A stretch of DNA of 64,000 bases from Streptomyces smaragdinus (lineage in GTDB: Bacteria > Actinomycetota > Actinomycetes > Streptomycetales > Streptomycetaceae), in contig NZ_WEGJ01000021.1 in assembly GCF_009604385.1 (NCBI RefSeq), positions 1 to 64,000 of the forward strand, given 5' to 3'. Below the pieces are notes generated by a model. It searched no databases. It worked only from the letters and a program-made list of their open reading frames with translations, and was not told the origin of the DNA. Positions 1 through 6,692 of the stretch are shown here, piece after piece. Both the position numbers and the translations under genes were made by a program. The number at the start of each line of letters is the position of its first letter. Position 1 is the stretch's first letter.

Positions 1-58
1 ACGGGCGTGCCTTCCCGACCCGCGCTGCGAACGCGGGCCTCTACTCGGTGACTTGTAG

Positions 59-421
59 ATCACTCGGGAAGGTACGCCCTTCGCGTCCCGTCCCGAAGAC
101 CGATCCACAAGTCCTGAGCATTGCTCCCTGCTTGAGGATGCCCAGTTGATCGCCTCGGAACTGGTCACCAACAGCGTCGCTCATACTCCGTCGCGCTTCC
201 TGCAGGTCATCGCAACCCGCCTGACCGAGGACCGTGTGTGCGTCATAGTCGCCGACACATCGACGGCATCGCCCAGCAGCGGCAGCGCCTCCCAGGACGA
301 CGAACACGGGCGGGGTCTGGCAATCGTTGAGGCGATCGCGGACAGAACAGGCACAGACACCTTCGTGTGGGGCAAGCGCTCATGGGCGGAGCTGACCACG
401 GCACCGCCCCCAGGGTCGTAA
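59..421 (+). pseudogene. anti-sigma-like HATPase, probable 5'-damaged copy
   Basis: Homologous to the small histidine kinase-like ATPases (RsbW/SpoIIAB type) that are abundant in Streptomyces. The N box (ELVTNSV), a G1-like DTS and the G2 box (DEHGRGLAIVEAIAD) are all visible. The reading frame is open from base 59, and the family-like stretch LLEDAQLIASELVTN begins before base 146, yet no ATG or GTG occurs in frame there. The only conventional start is a TTG at 146, which would cut into the ATPase fold and leave 91 residues, against about 130-150 for the family. I infer a decayed gene that has lost its 5' end. Translation from TTG 146 is possible but unlikely to give a complete domain. Confidence 0.6.
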
Positions 422-512
422 ACCACCTGCTGGCGGGATCCTCTGGCAGCCTGCACTGGCTGCGCAGCTTCAGACGTCTAGCCGCCGCACTCACCGGAAT
501 CGGAGCACGCCC

Positions 513-1178
513 ATGACCCGGTGGCTTGGTATCGCCCTGCTACCCCGAACAGAAGATCTACTCACAGCAATCCGGATCCAGAGCGACCTCAGCCATGAAC
601 ACCTACTCCAGCCCGCCTTGTCCTGCGACGGCTGCCTCCCCCACGTCACCCTGTTCCAGGGGCCGTTCGTCGAGGCACTGGACATCAAGCAGGTATTGTC
701 GGACATCACGCACTCACTGGTCCTACCCGACCTCCTATGTCTCGACTTCCAGCTGATCGAGTACAGGCCAGTTGGCTGGCTGTTTCTGACGCTGTCTCGC
801 CCCGCCCTATTGGAGCAACTGCAGGAAGCAGCGATCGCCACCCTCACTCCCTACCTGGACCGCAGTGCACTCCGGTCGTCGACGGACGACCTCCACTGCA
901 CCGAGGCCGAGCGCGCAAGCTCCAAAGCTCACGGTTACCGATACACCGGGATGGCATTCCGCCCGCACATCACTCTCGGCCGCACAAGCGAAGAGACAGC
1001 CCTCGACCTGGTCCAACACGCCTCCGAGCGAGTAACCACCCCTCCGACCTGGACATTTGACCGACTGAGCCTCTACGCCATGGGCAAGGACGGCGCGCAC
1101 TCCGCGATCTTGGCCGAGATACCCTTCGCCGATGTCCGACGCAGGGCGGCACGTCCGACATCGGCGCCCGATGGCTGA
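513..1178 (+). CDS. 2H phosphoesterase (2'-5' RNA ligase-like) family protein
   Basis: A 221-residue protein with the two HxT motifs that define the 2H phosphoesterase superfamily: PHVTLFQG near residue 44 and PHITLGR near residue 150. The family (LigT/ThpR, cyclic nucleotide phosphodiesterases) opens or forms 2',3'-cyclic or 2'-5' phosphate linkages in RNA or ADP-ribose derivatives. The spacing of about 105 residues between motifs fits the bilobal fold. It begins with ATG 513 shortly after the HATPase remnant and stands alone. The substrate cannot be told from sequence. No signal peptide or membrane segment is visible, so it should act in the cytosol. Confidence 0.75.
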   Translation: MTRWLGIALLPRTEDLLTAIRIQSDLSHEHLLQPALSCDGCLPHVTLFQGPFVEALDIKQVLSDITHSLVLPDLLCLDFQLIEYRPVGWLFLTLSRPALLEQLQEAAIATLTPYLDRSALRSSTDDLHCTEAERASSKAHGYRYTGMAFRPHITLGRTSEETALDLVQHASERVTTPPTWTFDRLSLYAMGKDGAHSAILAEIPFADVRRRAARPTSAPDG

Positions 1179-1214
1179 CTAACCCCGCCGCCCTCAGGCT
1201 CGTGCCCGAACGAA

Positions 1215-1335
1215 CGTGCCGGGCCGGCACACCGAGAGCCTCACCCGATCTGGAGAAGAAGACCGGCTGGAAGTACTCGACCGTCGCGACCAACATCACC
1301 AAACTGTGGGGCTTCGCGGACTCCCACCAGACCTA
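1215..1335 (+). pseudogene. transposase-like remnant (possibly IS1380 family)
   Basis: A short open frame reads EKKTGWKYSTVATNI, then TKLWGFADSHQT and a stop. The GWKYSTVATNI pattern recalls the core of IS1380-type DDE transposases, where a similar stretch precedes the last catalytic region. Nothing upstream or downstream completes the protein. The IS630 element begins at its final codon, so the IS may have landed in or beside this fragment. The family assignment rests on one short motif and is tentative. Confidence 0.3.
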
Positions 1336-2424
1336 GTGTCCTGAGTCGCTATTTCGTGTGCAGTAGGCGGCGAGGGTGTCGAGGATGGCGTCGGCGGCCT
1401 TGGTCCAGACGAACGGCTTGGGGTTGTCGTTCCACTCGTTGATCCAATGACGGATGTCGCGTTCCAGCTCGGTGACGCTGCGGTGGGCCGAGCGGCGGAG
1501 TTTGCGGCAGGTCAGCTCTGCGAACCAGCGCTCGACGAGGTTCAGCCACGACGCGGAGGTCGGGGTGAAGTGGAGGTGGAAGCGCGGGTGCCGCAGCAGC
1601 CACTTCTTGACCGCCTCGGTCTTGTGGGTGGCGTAGTTGTCCAGGACCAGATGCAGCTCCAGATCCTTTGGGACGGCCGCATCGATGGTCTTCAGAAAGC
1701 GCAGGAACTCCTGGTGCCGATGGCGCCGGTAGTGCTGGGCTATGACCGAGCCTGAGGCGATATCTAGCGCAGCGAACAGGCTGGTCGTGCCGTGCCGGAT
1801 GTAGTCGTGCGTCATCCTCGCCGGCGTACCCGGCGCTAGCGGCAGCACGGGCTGGGTACGGTCCAGAGCCTGGATCTGCGACTTCTCATCCACCGCCAGC
1901 ACCAGCGCGTTCTCCGGCGGGGCCAGGTAGATGCCCACCACGTCTCGGACCTTGGTCACGAACTCGGGGTCGGTGGAGAGTTTCCAGGTCTGCACGATGT
2001 GCGGCTTGAGTCCGAACGCCCTCCAGATCCTGGAGACCGCGGACTGCGACATCCCCGCCACATCGGCCATCGACCGCGTCGACCAGTGCGAATCCCCCGT
2101 CGGTGGCGCCTGGTCCAGCGTCCGGGCGACCAGGCTCTCGACCTGCTCGTCCGTAATCGTCCGCGGGGCTCCAGAACGCGGCTTGTCCACCAAGCCCTCC
2201 AGGCGGTCGGCGACGAACCGTGCCCGCCACTTACGTACGGTCTCCCGCGAGATCCCCAGTTTCTCTGCCACCTGCGCGTTCGGTCGTCCTTCCGCACACG
2301 TCAGCACGATCCTCGACCGCAACACCAGCGCCTGAGACGCCGTCTGCTTCCGCAACCAGCCCCGCAGCACCCTGCGTTCGCGATCGGACAACACCAGCAC
2401 CAGCGGCTTAGGACCAGGCATCAC
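1333..2424 (-). CDS. IS630-family transposase
   Basis: A complete 363-residue transposase. The N-terminal third has two winged-helix-like segments (AEKLGISRETVRKWRARF near residue 55, and a second around MSQSAVSRIW). The catalytic DDE/D domain follows, with VDEKSQIQAL, LVLDNYATHKT and SWLNLVERWF holding the expected D, D and E residues in order. Length and motif spacing match intact IS630 transposases and no frameshift is visible, so it could be active. Translation starts at ATG 2424, and the stop codon overlaps the CTAG at the left terminus. Confidence 0.93.
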   Translation of the reverse strand: MMPGPKPLVLVLSDRERRVLRGWLRKQTASQALVLRSRIVLTCAEGRPNAQVAEKLGISRETVRKWRARFVADRLEGLVDKPRSGAPRTITDEQVESLVARTLDQAPPTGDSHWSTRSMADVAGMSQSAVSRIWRAFGLKPHIVQTWKLSTDPEFVTKVRDVVGIYLAPPENALVLAVDEKSQIQALDRTQPVLPLAPGTPARMTHDYIRHGTTSLFAALDIASGSVIAQHYRRHRHQEFLRFLKTIDAAVPKDLELHLVLDNYATHKTEAVKKWLLRHPRFHLHFTPTSASWLNLVERWFAELTCRKLRRSAHRSVTELERDIRHWINEWNDNPKPFVWTKAADAILDTLAAYCTRNSDSGH

Positions 2425-2459
2425 CCCACCCTACAACCGCCAGCGAAATTCCGACTCAG
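2370..2459. repeat. 90-bp direct repeat, copy 1 (IS right-end segment)
   Basis: Matches 3173-3262 with two substitutions at a constant offset of 803 bp. It covers the 5' end of the transposase gene and most of the right inverted repeat, then stops before the outer GACAC of the terminus. It forms the inner boundary of the passenger region. Confidence 0.9.
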
Positions 2460-2515
2460 ACGCCAGGACGGCATCGCCGTGTCGTGAGCCAGGTAATCCT
2501 TGCACCGTGCCGCAT

Positions 2516-3154
2516 TCAGATCGCCGCTCCGTATCCGGTCGAGCCGTCCAAGAGCCGAGCGAACCTATCCGGATGAGCCACGGCGATAGCCCGAGCCTGA
2601 CGGAGCACGTGGACTGCCTCGGGCGGGTAACGCCCGGGGCCGAGGGGGAAGGCGGTGTGCAACTGCTCCTGCAGATCGACGTCGGGGCAGTGCACGAACG
2701 CCTCCAGCGCTGCCAGCCAGAGATCGGGCCACAGATCTGCCACGTAATGGCTATCTCGTTGGTCCACCACCGGCCGACGCGGCGCCCAGGCCCTGACCCA
2801 GTAGGCGGCTGACGCAGCGTTCGCCCTGGCCGCCCACTCGCCTACACGCGCCGCCTGGATGAGGTAGTCCAGCACGCGTCGACGACCCAGCGCCGCGATC
2901 AGCGGGTGGACCAGTTGGTCGGTCCGGTTGGATTCCAGCAGGAGCAGCCTCAGCACGTCCGGGGACAGCCGACGGGTCAACTCCACGTCTCGGGTAAGGG
3001 CGTCGCCGATACGCAGTCGCGTGGCCTCGACGAGCTCGTAACGCCTGCTTACCGGGTCAAGCTCGACGGGGAACTCGATCGGGGTGGCGCTCTCGCTGGG
3101 CGAGATGCGAGCCCAGAGCATCTCCAGCCCATCCAGTAGCGGATCTGGCGTCAC
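2516..3154 (-). CDS. hypothetical alpha-helical protein carried within the IS630 element
   Basis: A 212-residue protein I do not recognise. The sequence is rich in leucine, alanine and arginine, with short amphipathic segments (VLRLLLLESNR, VLDYLIQAARVGEWAARANAASAAYWV) that resemble a HEAT-like solenoid. There is no signal peptide, membrane segment or catalytic motif. It is the only gene between the duplicated right ends of the IS and runs in the same direction as the transposase, so it could travel with the element as a passenger. It could equally be host DNA trapped between two IS copies after a deletion. Confidence 0.6.
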   Translation of the reverse strand: MTPDPLLDGLEMLWARISPSESATPIEFPVELDPVSRRYELVEATRLRIGDALTRDVELTRRLSPDVLRLLLLESNRTDQLVHPLIAALGRRRVLDYLIQAARVGEWAARANAASAAYWVRAWAPRRPVVDQRDSHYVADLWPDLWLAALEAFVHCPDVDLQEQLHTAFPLGPGRYPPEAVHVLRQARAIAVAHPDRFARLLDGSTGYGAAI

Positions 3155-3172
3155 ACTGCCTCCCCTTGCTCG

Positions 3173-3262
3173 CCCTGCCTTCGCGATCGGACTACACCAG
3201 CACCAGCGGCTTAGGACCAGGCATCACCCCACCCTACAACCGCCAGCGAAATTCCGACTCAG
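3173..3262. repeat. 90-bp direct repeat, copy 2 (true IS right end)
   Basis: Second copy of the right-end segment. Unlike copy 1 it continues into the full inverted repeat, ending ...GGACAC at 3267 followed by TAG. Only this copy gives a proper IS terminus matching the left end. Confidence 0.9.
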
Positions 3263-3318
3263 GACACTAGCAGATAGACGCAACACAGGCCACCTGTAAT
3301 GCGTCTGGTTCGTTTCGG

Positions 3319-4281
3319 TCACGGCATTTCGCTTGTACGGATGAAGCCCTCGAGTCCTTCCTCCCAGCGTTTCTCAAAAAATTCTTCGGAAGTTTCTTCG
3401 GCTTGCATGTCGGGGTTGTTCGATAGCTCCTCCCAAGATGGAACTGGGTCAGGGCTGAGAATTACTCCACAACGCACCCGATTGTTTTGATCGACACAAA
3501 CAAGTCGCCCATCTATATACTGAGCCACCTTCCGCAGCTCATATCCCGCAGGTCCAATTTCCGCGACGAATTCGAAAGGCAGCTCATCGCGAGGCGAGTA
3601 ATCGAGAGTTATCAAATACCACGGCTTAGGCTCAGCCCCATGCTTCCGTCGAAGCCGAGCAGCCAGTGTCTGCTGAGGCTGAAAAGGGGGACGCCGTACA
3701 CAGTTCACAGCGTGTGGTTTACATGAAGGCCATGCGCATTGAGAGCCGCATGGCCCTGAAGGGCGCCAACCGAGAAGTGTGGAAATTCTTGAGAGCTCAG
3801 CCGCTCCTGAGATCCTGGTGAGAGATAGTTGCTCGATACGTCGAAGGATGACACCATTCTCTCCCTTCGAGGCGATAGCAAATCCATCTTCCCGTTGAGC
3901 ATTTCGCTCGCGTTCCGCAAAACTAATCGCCTTCAAAGATGTAACCAACTCTGGCCGATCAGCCAACAGACGATCCAGGGCGCTCCACAGTCCCACCGCC
4001 CACTCCAGGGTTTTCCCGTGCGCCGACCGCGAATTTCCCGAATAAGTCTCAGCCACAGACAAGGCGATACTAGCGACACTCGATTCGAAGAAGAGGGAAT
4101 TATCATACTCTAGCATCGGACCGATCGCTTCGCGGAAATCGTCGAGTTCAATGAGAACGCCATCCGCAATCTCGCCAGAATTCATATAATCCCGAACGAA
4201 ATTATCAATCGAATGCCTCAACGGCGACTGAAGCGCGTCCAGAAGAGGAAGGAAGCGAATCAGGCACAAAATTCCGTTCAT
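3319..4281 (-). CDS. DUF6881-like C-terminal domain protein with unknown N-terminal region
   Basis: A 320-residue frame of lower GC than its neighbours. The C-terminal ~100 residues (LITLDYSP, FVAEIGPAGYELRKVAQYIDGR, PVPSWEELSNNPDM, EEFFEKRWEE) resemble DUF6881, a small domain normally found alone and suspected to act as an immunity protein. The first ~165 residues are a different helical segment that I do not recognise. Residues ~168-215 (rich in Trp, Cys, Pro and Gln) look unlike either and may be a junction created by a frameshift or deletion that fused two genes. Start is ATG 4281. Low GC and the adjacent IS suggest horizontal acquisition. Confidence 0.6.
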   Translation of the reverse strand: MNGILCLIRFLPLLDALQSPLRHSIDNFVRDYMNSGEIADGVLIELDDFREAIGPMLEYDNSLFFESSVASIALSVAETYSGNSRSAHGKTLEWAVGLWSALDRLLADRPELVTSLKAISFAERERNAQREDGFAIASKGENGVILRRIEQLSLTRISGAAELSRISTLLGWRPSGPCGSQCAWPSCKPHAVNCVRRPPFQPQQTLAARLRRKHGAEPKPWYLITLDYSPRDELPFEFVAEIGPAGYELRKVAQYIDGRLVCVDQNNRVRCGVILSPDPVPSWEELSNNPDMQAEETSEEFFEKRWEEGLEGFIRTSEMP

Positions 4282-4321
4282 GACACCTATTCAATCCATC
4301 GTTTGAGAAGTGCGATGATTC

Positions 4322-4374
4322 GGGTGGATGTTTGTTCGGGAGATTACTTCACCCACCCGAACAAACACCCACCC
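4322..4374 (-). terminator. probable terminator downstream of the SUKH-like gene
   Basis: Nested inverted repeat: TGTTTGTTCGGG (4329-4340) pairs with CCCGAACAAACA (4356-4367), and an outer GGGTGG pairs with CCACCC. It lies just past the stop of the leftward gene ending at 4384. Confidence 0.6.
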
Positions 4375-4383
4375 CAGGGCCGA

Positions 4384-4917
4384 TCAGTAATCGCCCAGGT
4401 CGACGAACTGGGACGCCCATGTCCTGAAGCGATCGTCGAGCTCCTTTCGTTCGGCCCAGAGCGCCTCCACGTCCTCAGGGGGTTCGAGGCCGAAGGTCTG
4501 GTGTAGCCAGGTGAGGTACTCGTGGTGGCCGGGGCTGTGTTCCTCGGCGCTGTCGGGAGTGTGGAAGCCCATGTCGGAGAAGGGCTCGCTGTCGATGGCC
4601 AGGAGCTGGAACAGCTCAGGCAGGTTTCGGGCGATTACGTAGAGGGCGCCTTCGTCGCCGATCATGACGATGGGCAGGGTCGCGAGGTCTCGTCGGTCGT
4701 CGCACCGCCACAGGGCGTAGTCCGAGCCCGAGCCGTTGGCCTGGGCGAAGGGGATGAAGCGGGTCAGGAAGTCCGGGTGGTCCGACCAGGTGTCGAGGCC
4801 TGAGTCCGCGTTGTACTCGCGTAGCTCGAAGCCGTCCGAGTAGTAGATCGGGCCGAGCCGGTTCTCGAACTCCTTGAGGAGGTTCAGTTCCGGGATCGGT
4901 GAGTACGCCTCGCTCAT
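4384..4917 (-). CDS. SMI1/KNR4 (SUKH)-like protein
   Basis: A 177-residue soluble acidic protein. The layout, with an N-terminal helix, a central FIPFAQANGSGSDYALWRCDD segment, then LATLPIVMIGDEG and VIARNLPELFQLLAID, matches SUKH-superfamily proteins seen in Streptomyces, where GSGSxYALW and GDEG segments form the core sheet. SUKH proteins are commonly immunity proteins against nuclease or deaminase toxins, but many are orphans. No toxin gene is adjacent. It starts at ATG 4917 and is followed by a hairpin terminator. Confidence 0.65.
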   Translation of the reverse strand: MSEAYSPIPELNLLKEFENRLGPIYYSDGFELREYNADSGLDTWSDHPDFLTRFIPFAQANGSGSDYALWRCDDRRDLATLPIVMIGDEGALYVIARNLPELFQLLAIDSEPFSDMGFHTPDSAEEHSPGHHEYLTWLHQTFGLEPPEDVEALWAERKELDDRFRTWASQFVDLGDY

Positions 4918-5130
4918 GTGGCCTCCTGGGCGGGGGCGCCCTGCGCCTGGGACGTCTTGAATCGTCAGGTGATGCTATCCGCGTGAGATGACACTCGGGC
5001 GGTTCCACCAGCCCGCGCTTCAGGCGGGAATTTTGTCCGGGAGGGCTGTTTGTTCGGGCTGTGTCCGGCGCCCGGGGCGAGATCGACGTACCGTGGTCAG
5101 ATTCGATCACGGACGGAAGGGCGTCGCCTG

Positions 5131-5751
5131 ATGGCCGACAGGATTGAGCTTCCCACAGTGCCGTTTCCGCTCAGCGCGTCGCACGACGGTGTGTGGCGGC
5201 GCGACGAGGGAGGTCTCGTCGCCGATGCTCCGGGCCACACGGACTTCTACGTCAACCCCGGCGGGGCCGAGTCCGGTGACGCCGAGAGCATGCTCAACGC
5301 CGCGACCCTGCTGGGCATGCCGCCCGAGGGGGACTTTCAGTTCAGCGCTCGGGTCAGCGTGGGGTTTCGGGCTCAGTACGACGCCGGGGTGTTGTTCCTG
5401 TGGAGCGGTGCGGCGAGCTGGGCCAAGTTCTGCTTCGAGTTCTCTCCCGACCGGGAGCCCATGGTCGTTTCCGTCGTTACGCGCGGAGTGTCCGATGACG
5501 CCAACGCCTATACCGTTCCCGGGCAGTCCGTCTGGCTGCGGGTTTCTCGTATCGGGCGGACGTACGCGTTTCACGCCTCTGGGGACGGCAAGACGTGGCG
5601 GTTCATCAGGGTGTTCAGCTTGGGTGACGAGGTGGGCAGTCATCGGATCGGGTTCGAGGCCCAGTCGCCTACCGGGGACGGGTGCAGCGTCACCTTCGAC
5701 GACATCCGGTTCGTGTCGGAACGGTTGGTCGAGCTCCGCGACGGGTCCTGA
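5131..5751 (+). CDS. DUF1349 domain-containing protein
   Basis: A 206-residue protein of the DUF1349 family, predicted to adopt a concanavalin A-like beta-sandwich. Typical features are the early HDGVWRRDEGGLVADAPGHTDFYVNP segment, FSARVSVGFRAQYDAGVLFLW and the FDDIRF ending. Many family members are cytosolic and of unknown role. ATG 5131 follows a GGACGGAAGG ribosome-binding site, and a longer upstream reading has no good signal. The 3' end overlaps the convergent Thg1-like gene by about 112 bp. Confidence 0.85.
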   Translation: MADRIELPTVPFPLSASHDGVWRRDEGGLVADAPGHTDFYVNPGGAESGDAESMLNAATLLGMPPEGDFQFSARVSVGFRAQYDAGVLFLWSGAASWAKFCFEFSPDREPMVVSVVTRGVSDDANAYTVPGQSVWLRVSRIGRTYAFHASGDGKTWRFIRVFSLGDEVGSHRIGFEAQSPTGDGCSVTFDDIRFVSERLVELRDGS

Positions 5752-6533
5752 GCCGGGGCCTCCCCGGCGGCCGGCGGGGTCGGGATCGTCGTCGCCAGCC
5801 AGCCGTCCGGGGTCGCGGTGAAGTGGGGTGCCGCGGTCGTCTCCCACCAGGAGCGGATCGCCGTCGTGCGCACCGTCTCCCGGGTGCGTTTGTCGACGTA
5901 CTCCACCGGGCGCTCCCCCGTGCGGCGGACGGTGACGCGGCCGCGTTTGCAGCCGTCGGGGTAGTCGGTCCACGTCACGCCGGCCTCGGTGCGGAGTAGT
6001 TCCTGCATGCCCTCCGTGGATACGCCCTGCAGGCGGCGGTGGGAGAAGTGGGACTGGGCGGCCATGCTGATGCTGTTGCGGATCGCGTCGCGTTGGCGCC
6101 AGAGGAAGTAGTTCGCCGCCTCCACCGGGTCCGGGATCGTGAAGACGCGGGCGTCGAACAGGGCGCGTTTGCCGGGGCGGCGTTCGTTCAGGACGGCGGT
6201 GGCCAGGGATGCGGCTATGGAGAGCTGCTTTGCTGCGACGCCGCCGAACCAGGGTTCCGTCTCCTCCGCTTCGAAGTCGGTGAGCAGCACGCTTATCTCG
6301 TCCGATTGGGTGTACGAGAACTGAGCTCCGGAGATCTCCTGGCACAGTGCCTCCGCGACCGCGTCCATGTCGGACATGAAGCCCTCGTCGAAGGGCTTCT
6401 TCGCACCTCGGAGGTAGGAATGGAAGGCCCGCCCGTCGACCCGGAGCAGGGTTAGGGTGCGGCGCGGGAGGATCGCCCGGTGCGCCGCCTCGTAACGCTT
6501 CATCCGGTCGCCGAGTGCGGTGGAGTCTGCCAT
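5640..6533 (-). CDS. tRNA-His guanylyltransferase (Thg1)-like protein
   Basis: A 297-residue member of the Thg1/TLP family, which adds nucleotides in the 3'-5' direction, either G-1 on tRNA-His or repair of truncated tRNA 5' ends. Motif RVDGRAFHSY supplies metal ligand D33 and YTQSDEISVLL supplies D78, matching the two carboxylates of the canonical polymerase-like palm. A KKPFDEGF loop lies between them. The C-terminal ~45 residues (Ser/Thr/Pro-rich) extend past the usual fold and overlap the opposite gene, so that tail may be unstructured. Bacteria encode G-1 in tRNA-His, so repair is the likelier role. Start ATG 6533. Confidence 0.88.
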   Translation of the reverse strand: MADSTALGDRMKRYEAAHRAILPRRTLTLLRVDGRAFHSYLRGAKKPFDEGFMSDMDAVAEALCQEISGAQFSYTQSDEISVLLTDFEAEETEPWFGGVAAKQLSIAASLATAVLNERRPGKRALFDARVFTIPDPVEAANYFLWRQRDAIRNSISMAAQSHFSHRRLQGVSTEGMQELLRTEAGVTWTDYPDGCKRGRVTVRRTGERPVEYVDKRTRETVRTTAIRSWWETTAAPHFTATPDGWLATTIPTPPAAGEAPAQDPSRSSTNRSDTNRMSSKVTLHPSPVGDWASNPIR

Positions 6534-6692
6534 GCGGCTCAGTGTGGCAGTGGGGTGTACGACGCCGCTGTTCGTTTTCCGTAGCTGGCCGAGCCTCGCC
6601 CTCCTCGTCGCACAGCAAGGACACACCGGTCCCGGGATGAAGATCGTCGGGCAGTAGGGTCGTGCTGCAACACGACGCGAAGGGACTGGTCG

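Larger units (their letters stand above)
1336..3267 (-). mobile_element. IS630-family element with internal duplication and passenger gene
   Basis: The terminal inverted repeats lie at 1336-1356 and 3247-3267 and match at 19 of 21 positions (outer sequence GTGTCCTGAGTCG). Both sit inside CTAG, so the element is flanked by TA dinucleotides, the IS630 target duplication. The normal element would be about 1.13 kb. Here the last 90 bp of the right end occur twice, at 2370-2459 and 3173-3262. The first copy lacks the outermost bases of the inverted repeat. Between them are 713 bp of unrelated DNA with one gene. The element is therefore about 1.93 kb and may have captured a passenger, or formed by recombination between two copies. 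Confidence 0.85.

Noticed and set aside
5048..5060. Second occurrence of TGTTTGTTCGGG, as in the 4322-4374 hairpin
   Set aside because: A single 12-base match without an inverted partner; probably coincidental.
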